Below, in pieces: positions 26,257-34,123 of a DNA stretch of 64,000 bases. Both the position numbers and the translations under genes were made by a program. How positions within the stretch are numbered: the stretch's first letter is position 1; the number at the start of each line of letters is the position of its first letter. This stretch comes from Streptomyces sp. CB01635 (GTDB taxonomy: Bacteria > Actinomycetota > Actinomycetes > Streptomycetales > Streptomycetaceae). The DNA is taken from contig NZ_NNBL01000003.1 of NCBI RefSeq assembly GCF_002803065.1, positions 1,323,461-1,387,460 on the forward strand. Reading direction: 5' to 3'. Below the pieces are notes generated by a model. It was not told the origin of the DNA, did no database searches, and saw nothing but the letters and a program-made list of their open reading frames with translations.

Positions 26257-26697
26257 ATGGACAGGCTGCCGAGGATCGTAGTGGGCATCGACGGTTCGCC
26301 CTCTTCGCAGGCCGCGCTGCGCTGGGCGGTCCGGTACGCGGACCTGGTGGGTGGGAGGGTGGAGGCGGTGTCGGCGTGGGAGGTACCTGGTATGGCGTCG
26401 TGGTCGGCCCCGGCGGTGGACGCCGACTTCGACGAGGGGCAGGCCGAGCAAGGTCTGGTCGCGGAGGTCCGCGCTGTCCTCGGCGAGAACGGCGGCTCCC
26501 TGGTGCACGAACGCCTCGTGCGTGGCAATGCGGCCGACGTGCTGGTGGATTCCGCCCAGGGCGCCGAGATGCTGGTCGTGGGCGGCCGTGGCCACGGCCG
26601 TTTCCGACGGGCGCTGCTCGCTTCGGTCAGTCAGCAGGTGGCGCAGCACGCCCCGTGCCCGGTGACGATCATCCGGCCGGACGTGCCTGTCGAATGA
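26257..26697 (+). CDS. Universal stress protein (UspA family)
   Basis: Single-domain USP of 146 aa. It has the N-terminal strand RIVVGIDGSPSSQAALRWAV, RYADLVGGRVEAVSAW, the exposed loop VHERLVRGNAADVLVD, and the ATP-binding signature VVGGRGHGRFRRALLASVSQ, followed by HAPCPVTIIR. The G-x2-G-x9-G-S/T type pattern shows it should bind ATP. ATG 26257 follows GAAAGGG. The single-copy gene faces the reductase/Fae locus and is probably induced in stationary phase or hypoxia, as is usual in actinobacteria. Confidence 0.92.
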   Translation: MDRLPRIVVGIDGSPSSQAALRWAVRYADLVGGRVEAVSAWEVPGMASWSAPAVDADFDEGQAEQGLVAEVRAVLGENGGSLVHERLVRGNAADVLVDSAQGAEMLVVGGRGHGRFRRALLASVSQQVAQHAPCPVTIIRPDVPVE

Positions 26698-26930
26698 CCT
26701 GTCTGGTCAGAAGTGCTCCGGCGCCACGGCGCCGGCCTAGTGAGCGGTGATGTTGTCGGCGTCGTCGGAGTCACGGTCGACGGTGCTGTTGGCGATCTGT
26801 CCTACCAGGCCGAGCAGCAAGAACTCATTCCCGTACGGCTGACACCGACATGCTGTGCCCTCCCGACCGAGCGCGCGCGGGCACAGAGTCGAACGGAGGC
26901 GGGCAGGGAAGTGCGGGGGAGCCCACCACC

Positions 26931-26962
26931 TGGGCCCGGTGCCACGACTGGCACCGGGCCCA
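26931..26962. terminator. Perfect 14-bp stem hairpin between convergent genes
   Basis: TGGGCCCGGTGCCA, loop CGAC, TGGCACCGGGCCCA. It lies between the stops of the stress-protein gene and the convergent reductase gene and can end transcription from both sides. The rest of 26698-26993 holds nothing I can support. Confidence 0.8.
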
Positions 26963-26993
26963 AGTGCTACCTCATGCCACCCGGCCCTCTCGG

Positions 26994-27929
26994 TCACACG
27001 GCCGCCGGCGTGCCCGCCTCCCGTGCCTGCGTCGCCGGGAGCCGGAATTCCTGGCCCGCCAGGGACTCGTAAAGACGGACCGGGCTCATCTCGCCCGCCA
27101 GGTCGCCGTGCTGGGCCTTGGAGCGTCGGTAGATCTGCTCGACCAGGGCCGACAGTTCGGTGGAGACGCCGATGTCGCGGCCCAGGTCCACGGCGAGCCC
27201 GAGGTCCTTGCAGGCGAGTGCCATGGCGAACGAGTCGTCGTAGTCCCCGTCGGTCAGGATCGACATGATGTCGTTCTCGAGGAAGTTCGAGGCGGCCGGG
27301 CTGGCCAGGAGCGCGTTGCGCAGGGTGTCCAGGCCGACGCCCGCCTTCACGCCCATGGCCAGGACCTCGGCGGAGGCCGTGAGGTGGGTGAACCAGAGCA
27401 GGTTGATCATGAGTTTGACCGTGTAACCGGCGCCCAGCGGACCCACGTGGAGGATGCGGTCGGGGTCACCCATCACCTCGAGCACGGGCAGCGCCGCCGC
27501 GAAGTCGGCGTCGGAGCCACCGACGAAGATCTGCAGCATCCCGGCCTTGGCGCCGTGCGCCATACCGCTCACCGGTGCGTCGAGCCGGCGCACACCGCGC
27601 TTGTGGAGCACCTCGGCGGCGACCCGGTCGGCGGCGGCCGGCGTGGACGTCGACATGTCGATCCACAGGGATCCGGCGGGCAGCGCCTCGGCGACCCCGC
27701 CGCGCAGCAGCACGTCCTCGACGATGCGCGGGTTGGGCAGCATCGTCACCAGGACCTCGGCGTCGCTCGCGCACAGAGCGGCGGTCTCCGCCCACGCGGC
27801 ACCGAGTGTCACGTGCTCGGCGGCGGCCTCGGGGCGGGTGTCGTGCACCGTCACCTGGTGCCCCGCCTGGATGAGATGACGGGCCATGTGGCCGCCCATG
27901 TTGCCGAGACCGATGAATCCGATCCTCAT
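26994..27929 (-). CDS. 3-hydroxyisobutyrate dehydrogenase-like NAD(P) oxidoreductase
   Basis: Beta-hydroxyacid dehydrogenase of 311 aa, in the family of HIBADH and tartronate-semialdehyde reductase. N-terminal Rossmann fold: GFIGLGNMGGHMARHL. Substrate-binding motif: DAPVSGMAHGAKAGMLQIFV, given in part as DAPVSGMAHGAKAG. Catalytic lysine in GYTVKLMINLL. The C-terminal helical domain has KDLGLAVDLGRDIGV. It lies 83 bases downstream of fae on the same strand, so both are co-transcribed under the IclR operator. It may reduce or oxidise a semialdehyde arising in the pathway that also releases formaldehyde. Confidence 0.9.
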   Translation of the reverse strand: MRIGFIGLGNMGGHMARHLIQAGHQVTVHDTRPEAAAEHVTLGAAWAETAALCASDAEVLVTMLPNPRIVEDVLLRGGVAEALPAGSLWIDMSTSTPAAADRVAAEVLHKRGVRRLDAPVSGMAHGAKAGMLQIFVGGSDADFAAALPVLEVMGDPDRILHVGPLGAGYTVKLMINLLWFTHLTASAEVLAMGVKAGVGLDTLRNALLASPAASNFLENDIMSILTDGDYDDSFAMALACKDLGLAVDLGRDIGVSTELSALVEQIYRRSKAQHGDLAGEMSPVRLYESLAGQEFRLPATQAREAGTPAAV

Positions 27930-28012
27930 GATCTTTCCTTACTGCAGCGGCGTACGAGGGTGTGAGGGAAATGCCGTAAGTGTGGTGCAGGGATGGGGAG
28001 TTGCGCGGAGGG

Positions 28013-28561
28013 TCAGGCCTCGGGCGCCGAGTCCGCAAGCTGCTGCGCCGACGGCGTGTAGAACGGGTTGGTGACACCGGACTTGACCGCGTCGATCACG
28101 TCCCCGGCTGTCGGCCGGCCCTCGACGGCGGCGCGCAGCGCCTGGTGGGCGGCGACACGCTGGTTACGGAAGGACTCGTCGAGGTCGTCGACGCCCGGGT
28201 TGACCCAGATCGCGGCGATGATCAGCAGGTCGTCCGCCTCGCCGGCGGGGACGGTCCCGTCGAGCACGGCGTCGGCGACGCCCTGTGCGAGGCCCGCCTG
28301 GGCCGAGCCCCAGGTGGCGCGCTCGTGCAGCTCCCCGTCGGCCGCCGCCTTGTTGACGAACAGGGTCAGCGGCTTCACCGGCACCGAGGGGCGCACGACC
28401 GTCATGAACGGCACGTGCCCCGCGCTCGGCGTGGCCAGGGCGGTGGACCACGCGGTCTCCACCGGACCACCCTTGCGGCCGAGGACGATGTTGGTGTGCG
28501 CGGCGTTGACGCCGTCGCCCACGAAGGATTCACCGATGAGGGCGGTGGAGGCAAAGGGCAT
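28013..28561 (-). CDS. fae: Formaldehyde-activating enzyme (Fae) homologue
   Basis: A 182-aa protein matching Fae, which in methylotrophs and archaea condenses formaldehyde with tetrahydromethanopterin. The signature is clear: GESFVGDGVNAAHTNIVLG (with the histidine equivalent to the catalytic one), GRKGGPVETAW, GHVPFMTVVRPSVPVKP, TLFVNKAA, ATWGSAQAGLAQGVADAV, and IPAxEADDL-type PAGEADDLLIIAAIWVNP. ATG 28561 has GGGAG upstream. It precedes the reductase gene and is divergent from an IclR regulator. Streptomycetes are not known to make methanopterin, so it may act on another C1 carrier (tetrahydrofolate or mycothiol) or another aldehyde; that is inference. Confidence 0.88.
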   Translation of the reverse strand: MPFASTALIGESFVGDGVNAAHTNIVLGRKGGPVETAWSTALATPSAGHVPFMTVVRPSVPVKPLTLFVNKAAADGELHERATWGSAQAGLAQGVADAVLDGTVPAGEADDLLIIAAIWVNPGVDDLDESFRNQRVAAHQALRAAVEGRPTAGDVIDAVKSGVTNPFYTPSAQQLADSAPEA

Positions 28562-28780
28562 GGTGGTGCTCCCGTACGAGGATCAGGGCGGGACAGGGTG
28601 GGATCAGGCCAGGGGCGCAGAAGGCCCAACAGGCTGGCGCGCCGGACGAGTTGGAGGGTGTGCCGACTCGCGGCACGAGACGTAGCCGCACCGGCGGGAC
28701 GTACCCGCCTTCGGCTGGCTGCCCGGCGAAACTAGGTCGCCGCGCGACAGGTGTGCAAGCTCGCACCGGAAATCGAAACC

Positions 28781-28803
28781 GGGGTTGCGATGCGCGCAAC
28801 CCC
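28781..28803. promoter_or_regulatory. Probable IclR operator (copy 1), between fae and iclR-type gene
   Basis: Perfect 9-base arms GGGGTTGCG and CGCAACCCC with a 5-base spacer. The core 17-mer GTTGCGATGCGCGCAAC (28784-28800) is nearly identical to the one at 29682-29698. It sits in the 327-bp divergent region, about 85 bases upstream of the regulator start. Confidence 0.75.
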
Positions 28804-28876
28804 GACGCTCCCACCCGCGCCGACCCCTCGCCTGACCACACTCTGACCAGGCACTTCGCCGGCAGGCCGACGCCTT

Positions 28877-28882
28877 TACGAT
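28877..28882 (+). promoter_or_regulatory. -10 element giving a leaderless IclR transcript
   Basis: TACGAT ends six bases before GTG 28889 and there is no ribosome site. This geometry puts transcription start on the start codon, as in leaderless actinobacterial mRNAs. The -35 is weak. Confidence 0.4.
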
Positions 28883-28888
28883 GCGAGC

Positions 28889-29662
28889 GTGAACGAAGCG
28901 AACGCCCCCCGGTCCGTCCGCAGCCAGGGCCACGGCCTGCGCCGCGACGTCGACCTCCTCGAAGCCCTCGGCTCGCCCGAGGCCCACCGCACCGGCGGCC
29001 TCGGTGTCGTACGCATAGCCCAGCTGGTGGGGCGCGACAAGAGCCAGGTGTCCCGGGCGCTGAAGGCCCTCGCCGACGAGGGCATCGTCGAGCGGGACCC
29101 CGACAGCCTCGAGTACCGGCTCGGCTGGCGGCTGTTCTCGCTGGTCGCGCGGACCTCGGAGAGCCGGGTCGTGCGCGTGGCCGGGCCGGTCATGCACCGG
29201 CTGGCCGCTGACCTGGAGGAGACCACCCACCTGTGCGTGCTGCACGACAGGGAGGTGCGCACCCTGCTCTCGGTGTCCGGGCACTCCTACCGGCTGCGCG
29301 AATGGGAGGGCCGCGGCTGCTCCGCCTGGATCACCTCCGCGGGGCCGGTGCTTCTGGAGGGCGCCAGCCCCGACGAGCTGTATGTGCGGTTCGGGGCCAC
29401 CGAAGAGGTGTCGGTGCCCGACCTCTGGTCCCGCATCCGGCGGGCCGAGGCGGAGGGGTTCGCCCGCGAGGTCGAGGAGTTCGAGCCCGGGCTCGTCGGC
29501 GTCTCCGCCGCAGTGCGCGACTTCCGCGGCCGGGTCGTGGCCGCTCTCAACGTCACCGCGCCCGCCGAGCGTTTCGCGGCGCGCCTCGACCACGCGGGAC
29601 GGGCCGCTGCGGCCGCCGCGGCGAAGGTGTCGGCCCAGCTCGGCTGGGAGCCGCGGCAGTAG
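28889..29662 (+). CDS. IclR-family transcriptional regulator
   Basis: Two-domain regulator of 257 aa. The N-terminal winged helix contains DLLEALGSPEAH, GLGVVRIAQLVGRDKSQVSR, ALKALADEGIVERDP and YRLGWRLFSL. The C-terminal effector domain has LAADLEETTHLCVLHD, GRGCSAWITSAGPVLLEG, VSAAVRDFRGRVVAALNVT. Start is GTG 28889, probably leaderless. It is divergent from fae and in line with the aldehyde dehydrogenase and importer. Matching 17-bp palindromes lie on both sides of it, so it most likely controls both transcription units. Confidence 0.93.
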   Translation: MNEANAPRSVRSQGHGLRRDVDLLEALGSPEAHRTGGLGVVRIAQLVGRDKSQVSRALKALADEGIVERDPDSLEYRLGWRLFSLVARTSESRVVRVAGPVMHRLAADLEETTHLCVLHDREVRTLLSVSGHSYRLREWEGRGCSAWITSAGPVLLEGASPDELYVRFGATEEVSVPDLWSRIRRAEAEGFAREVEEFEPGLVGVSAAVRDFRGRVVAALNVTAPAERFAARLDHAGRAAAAAAAKVSAQLGWEPRQ

Positions 29663-29681
29663 ACGGAGGCACGGAGGAGCG

Positions 29682-29698
29682 GTTGCGCTGAGCGCAAC
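29682..29698. promoter_or_regulatory. Probable IclR operator (copy 2), upstream of aldehyde dehydrogenase
   Basis: GTTGCGCTGAGCGCAAC is a perfect 7-base-arm palindrome with TGA in the middle, differing from copy 1 at only two of 17 bases. It lies 20 bases after the IclR stop and 226 bases upstream of the dehydrogenase start. Confidence 0.75.
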
Positions 29699-29923
29699 TC
29701 ACGTCTCGATCGCCACAGACGTCTTGTTCCAGGCGGTTGACGGCCCGTAAATTCCTCGCATCCCGGCCCCAGCGCGACGGACAGAGACCCCAGAGACGTC
29801 CCCGCCCCGCACCGGGCCTGCCCTTCGGCACGCCCTTTTTGGCCGGTCTGCTTGGCAACACTTTCTTCCACCTGCCGGTTCCGTGCGCCCTGAGCGCCCG
29901 CGACCCGGTGCAAGGAGCAGTCC

Positions 29924-31429
29924 ATGGACATCGACCTCGCCGTCGAAACCGACCTCGCCACCGATATCGAGAGCATCGTCAAGTCGCCTTATGGAGAAGG
30001 AGACTTGTGGATCGGCGGGCAGTGGCGCGCCGCGTCCGACGGCCGCACGTACCCGGTGTACGACCCGGCCACCGGCGAGGTCGTCCGCGAGGTCGGCGCC
30101 GCCTCGGCGCAGGACGCGGCCGACGCCCTCGACGCCGCGTCGGCCGCGGCCGAGGAGTGGCGGCGCACCCCGGCCCGCCGCCGCTCCGAGATCCTCACCG
30201 GCGCCTTCCGCCTGATGCACGAGCACAGCGACGCCCTCGCCCGGCTCATCACCCTGGAGAACGGCAAGGCGTACCGCGACGCCAAGGCCGAGGTCGGCTA
30301 CGCCGCCGAGTTCTTCCGCTGGTTCGCCGAGGAGGCCGTGCGCATCGGCTCCGGCTTCGGCGAGGCACCGGCGGGCGGCTTCCGGCACGCGATCCTCAAG
30401 GCGCCCGTCGGTGTCACCGCGTTCGTGACGCCGTGGAACTTCCCCGCCGCGATGGCCACCCGCAAGATCGCCCCCGCGCTCGCGGCCGGCTGCCCCGTCC
30501 TGCTCAAGCCGGCCCCCGAGACACCCCTGACCGCGCTGGCCGTCGCCGCGCTGCTGGCCGAGGCCGGACTACCGGCCGGCCTGCTCAACGTACTGCCGAC
30601 CGACCGCGCCCCCGAGACCGTCTCCGCCTGGCTCGACGACGAGCGTGTCCGCAAGTTCTCCTTCACCGGCTCCACCGCCACCGGCCGCGTCCTGCTGCGC
30701 CAGTGTGCCGACCACGTCGTCAACGTGACGATGGAACTCGGCGGCAACGCCCCGTTCGTGGTCCTCGCCGACGCCGACATCGACGCCGCCGTACGCGGTG
30801 CGATGGACGCCAAGATGCGCGGCGGGGGAGAGGTGTGCATCGCCGCCAACCGGTTCTACGTGCACTCGGACGTCGCCGCAGAGTTCACCGAGAAGTTCGG
30901 CGCCGCGATGCGTGAGGTCAAGGCCGGGCCCGGCCTCGCCCAGGGCGTCACCCTCGGCCCGATGATCAACCCGACGGCGGTGGAACGGATCTCCGGTCTC
31001 GTCGCCGACGCCGTGAACCGCGGCGCCCGGATCGCCGCGCAGGGCGAGGTCCCCGCCGACGGAGGCTGGTACCACCCGGCCACCGTCCTCACCGACGTCC
31101 CCGCCGACGCCGACATCCTGCACACCGAGGTCTTCGGCCCGGTCGCCCCGATCGTCACCTTCACCGACGAGGAGGAGATGCTCGCCGCCGCCAACGACAC
31201 CGCGTACGGCCTCGCCTCGTACGTCTACACCCGCGACCTGGCCCGCGGACTGCGGATCGCCGAGCGTCTGGAGGCCGGCATGGTCGGCCTCAACCGCGGC
31301 CTGATCTCCGACACGGCCGCCCCCTTCGGCGGCGTCAAGCAGTCCGGCATCGGCCGCGAGGGAGGCCGCGAAGGAATCGAGGCGTTCCTTGAGACCAAGT
31401 ACGTAGCCCTGGACTGGCCCACCCCCTGA
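29924..31429 (+). CDS. NAD(P)-dependent aldehyde dehydrogenase (succinate-semialdehyde type)
   Basis: Aldehyde dehydrogenase of 501 aa, closest in pattern to GabD-type succinate-semialdehyde dehydrogenases. Motifs: LWIGGQWRAASDGRTYPVYD (given as IGGQWRAASDGRTYPVYD), TPWNFPAAMATRKIAPALAA, FTGSTATGR, the general-base glutamate MELGGNAPFVV, and the catalytic cysteine GGGEVCIAANRF. It ends PFGGVKQSGIGREGG. ATG 29924 has AAGGAG upstream. It oxidises an aldehyde from the imported substrate, and 40 bases later comes its probable transporter. Confidence 0.93.
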   Translation: MDIDLAVETDLATDIESIVKSPYGEGDLWIGGQWRAASDGRTYPVYDPATGEVVREVGAASAQDAADALDAASAAAEEWRRTPARRRSEILTGAFRLMHEHSDALARLITLENGKAYRDAKAEVGYAAEFFRWFAEEAVRIGSGFGEAPAGGFRHAILKAPVGVTAFVTPWNFPAAMATRKIAPALAAGCPVLLKPAPETPLTALAVAALLAEAGLPAGLLNVLPTDRAPETVSAWLDDERVRKFSFTGSTATGRVLLRQCADHVVNVTMELGGNAPFVVLADADIDAAVRGAMDAKMRGGGEVCIAANRFYVHSDVAAEFTEKFGAAMREVKAGPGLAQGVTLGPMINPTAVERISGLVADAVNRGARIAAQGEVPADGGWYHPATVLTDVPADADILHTEVFGPVAPIVTFTDEEEMLAAANDTAYGLASYVYTRDLARGLRIAERLEAGMVGLNRGLISDTAAPFGGVKQSGIGREGGREGIEAFLETKYVALDWPTP

Positions 31430-31469
31430 ATCCCGGCCCGCCCCTGCCCCCACAACCTACGGAGTCCCC

Positions 31470-32810
31470 ATGGCAATGACGCCTGTCTCCCAGCGCCCCC
31501 ACGGCTCGCCCGCGGCGGGCAGCCCCCGCGACCGGGCCCGGCTGCACTTCCGCCTGAAGACCGCGACCCAGTTGGGCCAGGGCCTGGACGGCTACGTCAT
31601 CGGCGGCATCGGCATGGCGATGACCGCGCTCACCGCGGACCTGCACCTGGGCACGGTCGCTCAGGGCCTGGTCGGAGCCTCACCGCTGATCGGCATCTTC
31701 TTCGGCGGACCGGTCTTCGGCTGGCTCGCCGACCGGTTCGGGCGCCGCCCCGTCTTCATGGTCGACATGCTGATCTTCCTGATCAGCTCGGTGGCTCAGT
31801 TCTTCGTGGCGGACGGCACCCAACTCTTCCTGATCCGCCTGGTGATGGGCCTGGCGATCGGCGGCGAGTACGCGGTGGGCGCGCCCCTGCTGTCCGAGTA
31901 CGCGCCCAGCAAGGGCCGCGGCCGACTGCTCGGCAGCCTGGAGATCAGCTGGTACGTGGGATACGCCCTGGCCACCGTGGTCGGTGCCCTGTTCGCCGAG
32001 ATGGACGGCGGCTGGCGCTGGTCCCTGTCCAGCGGCGCGGTCGTCGCCGTCGTCTGTCTCGCACTGCGCGGGGGCGTGCCGGAGTCGGCGCGCTGGCTCC
32101 TCAGCAAGGGCCGCACCGAGGAGGCCCAGACGCTCATCGAGCGGTACGGCATCGAGATCGACGCGGACGCCGAACTCGCCGAGACCGGTGAACAGGCGGG
32201 ATTCCGGGCCCTGTTCAGCCGCAAGCACCTGCGGGCGACCGTCTTCGCCGGCACGTTCTGGGCGGCGCTCGTCCTGCCGTACTTCGCGATCGGCGCCTTC
32301 TGGAGCGAGGTGTTCGAGGCCTTGAACATGGGCGACAACGCGGTCGCCGCACTCCTCGTCTACGCGTTCACCGCCGTCGCCGGTGTGACGCTCGGCTGCC
32401 TCGTGGTCGAACGCATCGGACGCCGCAAGCTCCTGATCCCCCCGTTCTGGATCACGGCGGTCTGCCTCGCTCTGGTGGCCATGTGGCCGGACGTCACACC
32501 TGTAGTGGTGGGTGGCTTCCTGTTCTTCATCTTCCTCAACGCGGCGTCCAGCGCGCTGACGGCGGTGTATCCGCTGGAGGTCTTCCCCACCGCGCTGCGC
32601 ACCACGGGCGTCGGATTCGCGGCGGCCATCAGCCGGGTGGGTGCCGCGATCGGTACGTTCCTGCTGCCGATGGGACTGGAACACGTGGGCCCGCGATTCG
32701 TCCTGCTGGTCGGCGCGGCGGTGCTCGCGCTCGGCGGTCTGGTCTCCCACTTCCTGGCCCCGGAGACGACGGACATGGACCTCGCCCACACGGCGCGCGC
32801 GGGGCGCTGA
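31470..32810 (+). CDS. MFS transporter (sugar/metabolite:H+ symporter family)
   Basis: Twelve-helix importer of 446 aa. MFS motif A appears after helix 2 as GWLADRFGRRPVFM; a second copy in the C-terminal half is VVERIGRRKLLIPP. Helix 4-5 has GLAIGGEYAVGAPLLSEYAP, typical of the SP/SHS type used for aromatic acids and small sugars; PESARWLLSKGR is the central loop motif, and YPLEVFPTALRTTGVGF lies near the end. It is 40 bases downstream of the aldehyde dehydrogenase in the IclR-controlled unit. The substrate is unknown. Confidence 0.93.
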   Translation: MAMTPVSQRPHGSPAAGSPRDRARLHFRLKTATQLGQGLDGYVIGGIGMAMTALTADLHLGTVAQGLVGASPLIGIFFGGPVFGWLADRFGRRPVFMVDMLIFLISSVAQFFVADGTQLFLIRLVMGLAIGGEYAVGAPLLSEYAPSKGRGRLLGSLEISWYVGYALATVVGALFAEMDGGWRWSLSSGAVVAVVCLALRGGVPESARWLLSKGRTEEAQTLIERYGIEIDADAELAETGEQAGFRALFSRKHLRATVFAGTFWAALVLPYFAIGAFWSEVFEALNMGDNAVAALLVYAFTAVAGVTLGCLVVERIGRRKLLIPPFWITAVCLALVAMWPDVTPVVVGGFLFFIFLNAASSALTAVYPLEVFPTALRTTGVGFAAAISRVGAAIGTFLLPMGLEHVGPRFVLLVGAAVLALGGLVSHFLAPETTDMDLAHTARAGR

Positions 32811-32978
32811 CACGGGACTCTGCCTCCGGCTCTCGCTCTGCCTCTGTGCTCCGGCTGTCTGGGGCGGGGCGGGTCCCCGACACCGCTGAACCCCACCGGC
32901 TTCCGGTACAGCAAGGAGGGCCACGCCCCTGCACGGGCCAGGTCCGCGCGCCTGCCTGTCATCAGCTCAGGGCCAGGT

Positions 32979-33596
32979 TCACGGCTTTGTCCCCCGGGCC
33001 AGGATGACGGCGTAGCGGCATTCGTCCGTGCTGGTGTTGGCGAAGACGCGCGGGGAGGGTTCGCCCAGTTCGATCGTGTCCCCCGCGTCGAGTTCATGCA
33101 CCGCATCGCCCTCGTGGAAGGTCAGATGTCCGTCGAGCACCCAGACCACCTGGCGCAGGAACGCGAAGGCGGCGGCGGGATACGGCACGCGGGCACCGGC
33201 GGGCAGGCGGATCTCGGCGACCTCAGTGGGGAATTCCAGGCCGGTGATCTGGCGGCGGCGGTACCCGGTGGCGGGATCGGTCCACTCCACTGCCTCGCCC
33301 CGGCGGCGCACCCCTCCAGACTCGCTCTCGCCGACGGGGGACCCGCCGTCGGCCGGTGCTTCGGCCGCGCCTTCGGCGAGGGCGAACAAGGAGGAGACGC
33401 TGAGCTGGAAGGCGGCGGACAGTTTGCCCAGGATCGCGGCGGTGGGGCTGCTTTCTCCGCGCTCGATCCGGTGGATCATGGCGCGGGACACCCCCGACTC
33501 CTCGGCGAGCCGGGCCAGGGTCCACCGGCGTCGCTCCCGCTCGACGCGAATGCGGGCCGCGATCTGCGCCACCAGTGGGTCTACCATGTTGGACAT
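32979..33596 (-). CDS. XRE-family regulator with C-terminal cupin
   Basis: Regulator of 205 aa. Residues about 10-65 form the helix-turn-helix (IRVERERRRWTLARLAEESG, given as RRRWTLARLAEESG; VSRAMIHRIERGESSP; LGKLSAAFQLSVSSLF). The C-terminal half is a cupin barrel (LPAGARVPYP, VVWVLDGHLTFHEGD, LDAGDTIELG, VILARG). Proteins of this type sense a small metabolite and repress the divergent gene. ATG 33596 is used; a -10 (TATATT) ends six bases before it, so the transcript is probably leaderless. It is divergent from the GNAT gene. Confidence 0.9.
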   Translation of the reverse strand: MSNMVDPLVAQIAARIRVERERRRWTLARLAEESGVSRAMIHRIERGESSPTAAILGKLSAAFQLSVSSLFALAEGAAEAPADGGSPVGESESGGVRRRGEAVEWTDPATGYRRRQITGLEFPTEVAEIRLPAGARVPYPAAAFAFLRQVVWVLDGHLTFHEGDAVHELDAGDTIELGEPSPRVFANTSTDECRYAVILARGTKP

Positions 33597-33601
33597 GGAT
33601 C

Positions 33602-33631
33602 TAATATACGAGAAGTCGGGGGTGGCGGTAA
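33602..33631. promoter_or_regulatory. Overlapping divergent promoter of XRE-cupin and GNAT genes
   Basis: On the minus strand TTACCG (33631-33626), 17 bases, TATATT (33608-33603), then six bases to the ATG. On the plus strand the same AT-rich box reads TAATAT (33602-33607). The two start codons may overlap in the CATG at 33594-33597, so regulator binding here would affect both genes. Confidence 0.45.
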
Positions 33632-34116
33632 GCGTCCGCACGGCATGCGTCGGTGACGCCGAGGCTGTGCGCGTCATCCGCAACGACGCGATCGAGCACT
33701 CCACGGCCCTTTGGACGACCAGAACCCAGACGTCCGCCGAAGCGGCCGCCTGGCTCACCACACACCTGAACCGTGGCTCGGCGTTCGTGGCCGAGGTCGA
33801 CGGCGAGGTCGCCGGGTTCGCGGTCTACGGCCCGTGGAAGGACTTCGACGGGTTCTGCCACACGGTGGAGAACTCCGTCTACGTCCGAGAGGGACTCCAC
33901 GGGCTCGGCATCGGATCCGCGCTGCTGACCGTACTCATCTCCGGCGCGCGCAAGGCCGGCCACCACGTGGTGATCGCGGGAATCGAAGGCAGCAACACCG
34001 CCTCGATCCGGCTGCATGAACGCTTCGGTTTCCAGCATGCCGGCACGGTGCGTGAGGTCGGAACGAAGTTCGGCCGGTGGCTGGACCTGACGCTCATGCG
34101 GCTTCTCCTGGCGTGA
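33622..34116 (+). CDS. GNAT acetyltransferase (phosphinothricin acetyltransferase-like)
   Basis: N-acetyltransferase of about 164 aa. It reads VSVRTACVGDAEAVRVIRND at the start, then AFVAEVDGEVAGFAVYGPW, the acetyl-CoA binding motif VREGLHGLGIGSALLTVLI, HVVIAGIEGSNTASIRLHER and FGFQHAGTVREVGTKFGRWL with LTLM at the end. This is the order of PAT/bar-type enzymes, which acetylate small amines such as phosphinothricin or methionine sulfoximine. GTG 33622 is chosen because the alignable region starts there; ATG 33595 is the alternative. It is divergent from the XRE-cupin gene, its likely regulator. Confidence 0.85.
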   Translation: MAVSVRTACVGDAEAVRVIRNDAIEHSTALWTTRTQTSAEAAAWLTTHLNRGSAFVAEVDGEVAGFAVYGPWKDFDGFCHTVENSVYVREGLHGLGIGSALLTVLISGARKAGHHVVIAGIEGSNTASIRLHERFGFQHAGTVREVGTKFGRWLDLTLMRLLLA

Positions 34117-34123
34117 CTTGCCG

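Noticed and set aside
26740..26830. Minus-strand reading NEFLLLGLVGQIANSTVDR, looking like a short membrane peptide
   Set aside because: No start codon or ribosome site in a sensible position, and the frame upstream is noise; not supportable as a gene.
28784..29698. TTGC-N7-GCAA sites as possible Nur (nickel regulator) boxes
   Set aside because: The Nur box has its TTGC and GCAA halves separated by nine bases, here seven, and the sites flank an IclR gene, which explains them better.
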